A stretch of 32,734 nt of DNA from Thermoplasmata archaeon (GTDB taxonomy: Archaea; Thermoplasmatota; Thermoplasmata; Lutacidiplasmatales; UBA184): NCBI GenBank assembly GCA_022749935.1, contig JAKIWQ010000013.1, positions 1-32,734 on the forward strand. Direction: 5' to 3'. This document shows, in pieces, positions 30,389-32,734 of this stretch. Below the pieces are notes generated by a model. The model saw only the letters and a program-made list of their open reading frames with translations, was not told the origin of the DNA and did not search any database. The position numbers and the translations under genes were made by a program. Every line of letters begins with the position of its first letter. The stretch's first letter is position 1.

Positions 30389-31552
30389 CTAGCCTCGCGC
30401 AAAGAGTGCGACGGCGGCGGTGGCTCCGGCCCCTCCGACGTTGTGGGCGAGCGCCGTCTCCGCGTCCGGGATCTGCCGCGCGCCGGCCCCGCCCCGGAGT
30501 TGGAGGAAGATCTCGTAGACCTGGCTCACGCCGGTGGCGCCGATCGGATGTCCCTTGGCCTTCAGTCCGCCGTCCGGATTCACGGGGAGGCGGCCGGTGG
30601 GGCGGGTGGCCCCGGAGAGGGTGAGGTCTACGGCCCCACCGCGCGGTACGAAGCCGAGGTCCTCGAGGGCCAGGAGCTCGGCGATGGTGAAGCAGTCGTG
30701 GACCTCCAGAAAGTCGACCGCGGAACGGTCGATCCCCGCCATCGCGAACGCGGCGTCCCCGGCCCGGCGACTCGCGTCGAATCGGGTGAGCTCGGCCCGC
30801 TCCTGGACGGCGAGCCGATCGGAAGCCGCGCCCAGTCCTTCCACGAACACCGGGGTGTCGGTGTACTTCCGTGCGTGTTCCGCCGAGGCGAGCACGATCG
30901 CGGCGGCTCCGTCGCTGACGGGGCAACAGTCGTAGAGGCCGAGCGGGTCGGCGACCCGCGGCGCCCGCAGGACGTCCTCCCGGGCGACCCGTTTCTGGAA
31001 GTGGGCGTTGGGGTTGCGGGTGCCGTTCTCGTGGTTCTTCGAGGCGACCTCGGCGAGCGCGTCGCGCGCATGGGGGTACCGCGCCACGTACTCCGACGCG
31101 ATCAGGCCGTAGACCCCGGCGAACGTCAAGCCCGCGAGCCGCTCCCACTCGGTATCCCCGGAGACCCCGAGCCAGTACCGCCGGCGAGCGTTCAGGAGGT
31201 CGGTCATCTTTTCGAGTCCGGCGACGAGAACGAGGTCGGCCTCCCCTCGTTCGACCGCACGTACTCCCTCGCGCACGGCGAATCCTCCGGAGGCGCAGGC
31301 GTTCTCCACGCGCACCGTGGGGATCCCCGCGGGAGAGATCTCCTCGGCCAGTACGGCCGAAGAATTCCCGATCTGCCATCCCCCGAACCCGAGCGTCGCC
31401 AAGAACGCTTCCCCCAGGGACGAACGGTCGGCCCCACGGTCGATGCTCGCCAACGCGCCGTCGACCGCCGTCCGAAGGAGCGCCCGGGGTCCGTCCGCCA
31501 GCACTCCGAACCGGGTGTGGCCGGCGCCCACGACCGCCGCTCGATGAGTCAC
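30389..31552 (-). CDS. SCPx-type thiolase (acetyl-CoA C-acetyltransferase family)
   Basis: A 387-residue thiolase-fold enzyme. The nucleophile is Cys86 in ENACASGG. Other catalytic-region motifs are VSDGAAA (212-218), HDCFT with His285, and GHPIGATG with His335. Archaeal members of this family either make acetoacetyl-CoA for the mevalonate pathway or act in fatty-acid/sterol-type acyl-CoA breakdown. The DUF35 partner one base downstream supports the first role, but no complete HMG-CoA synthase lies in the window. I chose the GTG at 31552 because homology (HRAAVVGAGHTRFG) starts there and it falls at the start predicted from a TATA-like box, implying a leaderless mRNA. The open frame extends upstream to 31702 without homology. 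Confidence 0.92.
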   Translation of the reverse strand: MTHRAAVVGAGHTRFGVLADGPRALLRTAVDGALASIDRGADRSSLGEAFLATLGFGGWQIGNSSAVLAEEISPAGIPTVRVENACASGGFAVREGVRAVERGEADLVLVAGLEKMTDLLNARRRYWLGVSGDTEWERLAGLTFAGVYGLIASEYVARYPHARDALAEVASKNHENGTRNPNAHFQKRVAREDVLRAPRVADPLGLYDCCPVSDGAAAIVLASAEHARKYTDTPVFVEGLGAASDRLAVQERAELTRFDASRRAGDAAFAMAGIDRSAVDFLEVHDCFTIAELLALEDLGFVPRGGAVDLTLSGATRPTGRLPVNPDGGLKAKGHPIGATGVSQVYEIFLQLRGGAGARQIPDAETALAHNVGGAGATAAVALFARG

Positions 31553-31571
31553 CGTGTCCCACCCACGAACC

Positions 31572-31580
31572 GTCTTATCG
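31572..31580. promoter_or_regulatory. TATA-like box between thiolase and ubiX
   Basis: Minus strand CGATAAGAC, centred about 24 bases before the thiolase GTG (31552). The plus strand reads GTCTTATCG and would start transcription near 31602, 15 bases before the ubiX GTG. It may serve one or both genes. Confidence 0.4.
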
Positions 31581-31616
31581 CCCGAGCCCCTCGAGCCTCT
31601 TAACGAGGGAGCCCCG

Positions 31617-32192
31617 GTGAGCGACGAACCGCCGATCGTAGTGGGAGTCTCCGGGGCGAGCGGCACGCCCATCGCGGTCCGGGTCCTCGAGGCGCTACGC
31701 ACCGCCCGCCGACCGGTCGCCCTCGTCGTCTCGGACGGAGCGCGCGCGGTCCTGCAGGAGGAGTGTGACCTCGCCCCCGACGCCCTGGCGGCGTACGCTA
31801 CCGTCGCCTACTCCGACCACGACCTCGGGGCGCCGATCGCGAGCGGCTCGCGCGCGACGGGTGGGATGGTCGTCGTCCCCTGTTCGGGGAACACCGCCGC
31901 GCGCATCGCCCTCGGCCTCGGGGACACGCTCCTGACCCGGGCGGCTCAGGTCCACTTGAAGGAGCGTCGTCGGTTGATCGTCGTGCCCCGGGAAACCCCC
32001 CTCCCGACGACGCTCTTGCGCCACCTCACGACCCTGAGCGAACTCGGGGTCGTGGTGCTGGACGCGGCCCCTCCCTACTACTTGCACCCGAAGTCGGTCG
32101 ACGACCAGACGTCGTACCTGGCGGGGAAGGTCCTCGACCACCTGGGCGTCCCCCACGAACTCTACCGGGGCTGGAGGTCGGAGCGGGCGTGA
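31617..32192 (+). CDS. ubiX: Flavin prenyltransferase UbiX
   Basis: Attaches a dimethylallyl group to FMN, making the prenyl-FMN cofactor needed by UbiD-type decarboxylases. The 191 residues match the family's length and motifs: VVGVSGASGTPIAVRVLEAL (FMN phosphate-binding loop), the central PCSGNTAARIALGLGDTLLTRAAQVHLKE, and LIVVPRETPL (dimethylallyl phosphate site). I take the GTG at 31617, preceded by GAGGGA, because upstream frame sequence is not conserved. UbiD itself is not in the window. The downstream gene starts in a GTGA overlap (32189-32192), so the two are probably co-translated although functionally unrelated by appearance. Confidence 0.93.
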   Translation: MSDEPPIVVGVSGASGTPIAVRVLEALRTARRPVALVVSDGARAVLQEECDLAPDALAAYATVAYSDHDLGAPIASGSRATGGMVVVPCSGNTAARIALGLGDTLLTRAAQVHLKERRRLIVVPRETPLPTTLLRHLTTLSELGVVVLDAAPPYYLHPKSVDDQTSYLAGKVLDHLGVPHELYRGWRSERA

Positions 32193-32734
32193 ACCGTCGG
32201 GAGCTCTTCCAACGACTCTTGCCGGCCCCGCTCGTCGCGACGGCCCTGCTCCTGATCCTCCTCATCCTCCTGACGCCGGTCCTCGTACCGAACGGCCAGC
32301 CCGCGGCGGGCACGATCTTCACCCAGGCGGAGCTGATCGTCGACCGGGTCTCGACCTCCAACGTCACGAACTTCTACCTCCGGGCCCTCGGTTCCACCGT
32401 GCGGTACGCCGAGATCCAGGTCGGCGTCGCCTCCGGGTTCAACTGGACCGGCGGCTTCCCCAGTCCCCCGCTCGCGTGGTCGTCGCTCACGAACCAGAAC
32501 AACCTGCTCGCCTTCCAGTTCAATACGACCGCCAACCCCATCGTCCTCAACATCACCATCCTCTACTCCGTACCGGGAGGCAGCGCCTACTACGTCGGTG
32601 TCTTCGCGTTCTACGTGGGGATCCCCGGCGGCTCGTCCGTCCCGTCGTTGATGGCGGTCACGACCACCTCCGGGACCAGCCTCGGCTCGGGCGTGAACGT
32701 GGAAAGCCTCTCCTCCCTCCCGGCCACCATACTA
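32189..32734 (+). CDS. Exported or membrane-anchored protein, 5' part
   Basis: The first 182 residues of a gene that runs off the window. A basic start (MNRREL) precedes one long hydrophobic helix (about residues 12-33, LVATALLLILLILL), a signal peptide or N-terminal anchor. The remainder is rich in Ser, Thr, Asn, Gly and aromatic residues with alternating hydrophobics (VRYAEIQVGVASGFNWTGG, IVLNITILYSVPGG), typical of archaeal extracellular beta-rich proteins. Several N-x-S/T sites are visible. I recognise no family. The GTG at 32189 overlaps the ubiX stop (GTGA). Confidence 0.75.
   Translation, partial: MNRRELFQRLLPAPLVATALLLILLILLTPVLVPNGQPAAGTIFTQAELIVDRVSTSNVTNFYLRALGSTVRYAEIQVGVASGFNWTGGFPSPPLAWSSLTNQNNLLAFQFNTTANPIVLNITILYSVPGGSAYYVGVFAFYVGIPGGSSVPSLMAVTTTSGTSLGSGVNVESLSSLPATIL

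Noticed and set aside
31553-31702. 50-residue N-terminal extension of the thiolase
   Set aside because: It crosses the promoter region and overlaps ubiX on the other strand; thiolase homology starts at the GTG at 31552.
1-32734. Insertion sequences, prophage genes, integrases, toxin-antitoxin or defence islands
   Set aside because: No transposase, integrase, capsid, nuclease-defence or direct-repeat att-like structure was seen. The RHH gene is paired with an FtsZ homologue rather than a toxin.

Overview
The window reads as a continuous piece of a GC-rich archaeal chromosome with no mobile elements, CRISPR arrays or recognisable stable-RNA genes. Archaeal markers are unambiguous: EF-1A followed by uS10, the uS13-uS4-uS11-Rpo3 block with a ferredoxin-bearing Rpo3, pelota, TrmY, archaeal dihydroneopterin aldolase (MptD), archaeal-type phosphatidylserine decarboxylase and CDP-alcohol transferase, and a radical SAM protein of the tetraether-lipid synthase (Tes) type. 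The mix (Tes, an RHH regulator next to an FtsZ homologue, a short four-gene ribosomal block, a protein resembling DUF6015) suggests Thermoplasmatota, possibly an uncultured high-GC lineage. That placement is inference, not proof.

Layout. 1-2814 (+): EF-1A (3' part), uS10, archaetidylserine decarboxylase, archaetidylserine synthase and MptD, tightly packed. 2811-5384 (-): citrate synthase and an MFS transporter. 5548-8843 (+): a stand-alone RAM-domain protein, a three-helix membrane protein, a DUF62 SAM hydrolase, DnaJ and an RsmC-like methyltransferase. 8795-9517 (-): a dolichyl-phosphate-mannose-synthase-like glycosyltransferase. 9748-12350 (+): uS13, uS4, uS11, Rpo3. 12301-13410 (-): pelota. 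13532-14845 (+): a second MFS protein with an apparent CTG start. 14775-16516 (-): a tandem GNAT protein and a DoxX-like membrane protein. 16727-18289 (+): a phospholipase C/acid phosphatase-family phosphoesterase. 18460-19867 (+): a double ribbon-helix-helix regulator and an FtsZ-like GTPase. 19824-24250 (-): TrmY, a DUF6015-like protein, an unknown protein, a HAD phosphatase, a small membrane protein and a Kef/CPA2 antiporter. 24292-24834 (+): a SWIM zinc-finger protein. 24803-26515 (-): Tes. 26778-29422 (+): an unknown protein, a small coiled-coil protein and an M61 aminopeptidase with a PDZ domain. 29419-31552 (-): a DUF35 fusion protein and an SCPx-type thiolase. 31617 to the end (+): UbiX and the start of an exported or membrane-anchored protein.

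Themes. Membrane lipid chemistry recurs: polar head-group synthesis beside the translation genes, Tes for tetraether cores, a thiolase/DUF35 pair that may serve the mevalonate route, and a phospholipase-family enzyme. Archaeal TATA-like boxes about 26 bases before start codons suggest many leaderless transcripts, while Shine-Dalgarno motifs appear mainly inside operons. Nearly every convergent gene pair overlaps at the 3' end, twice through a shared CTAG carrying both stop codons.

The observations most worth following are the RHH-FtsZ pair, with a 9-bp inverted repeat in its leader and a Ser replacing the catalytic T7-loop Asp of the FtsZ homologue; a DUF62 enzyme whose triad His is Asp; a DUF35 protein fused to what looks like a degenerate thiolase-fold domain; the CTG-initiated MFS gene; and one palindromic TATATA placed to serve two divergent genes. 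I found no clear-cut new multi-gene system. The RHH-FtsZ module is the best candidate for unusual biology.
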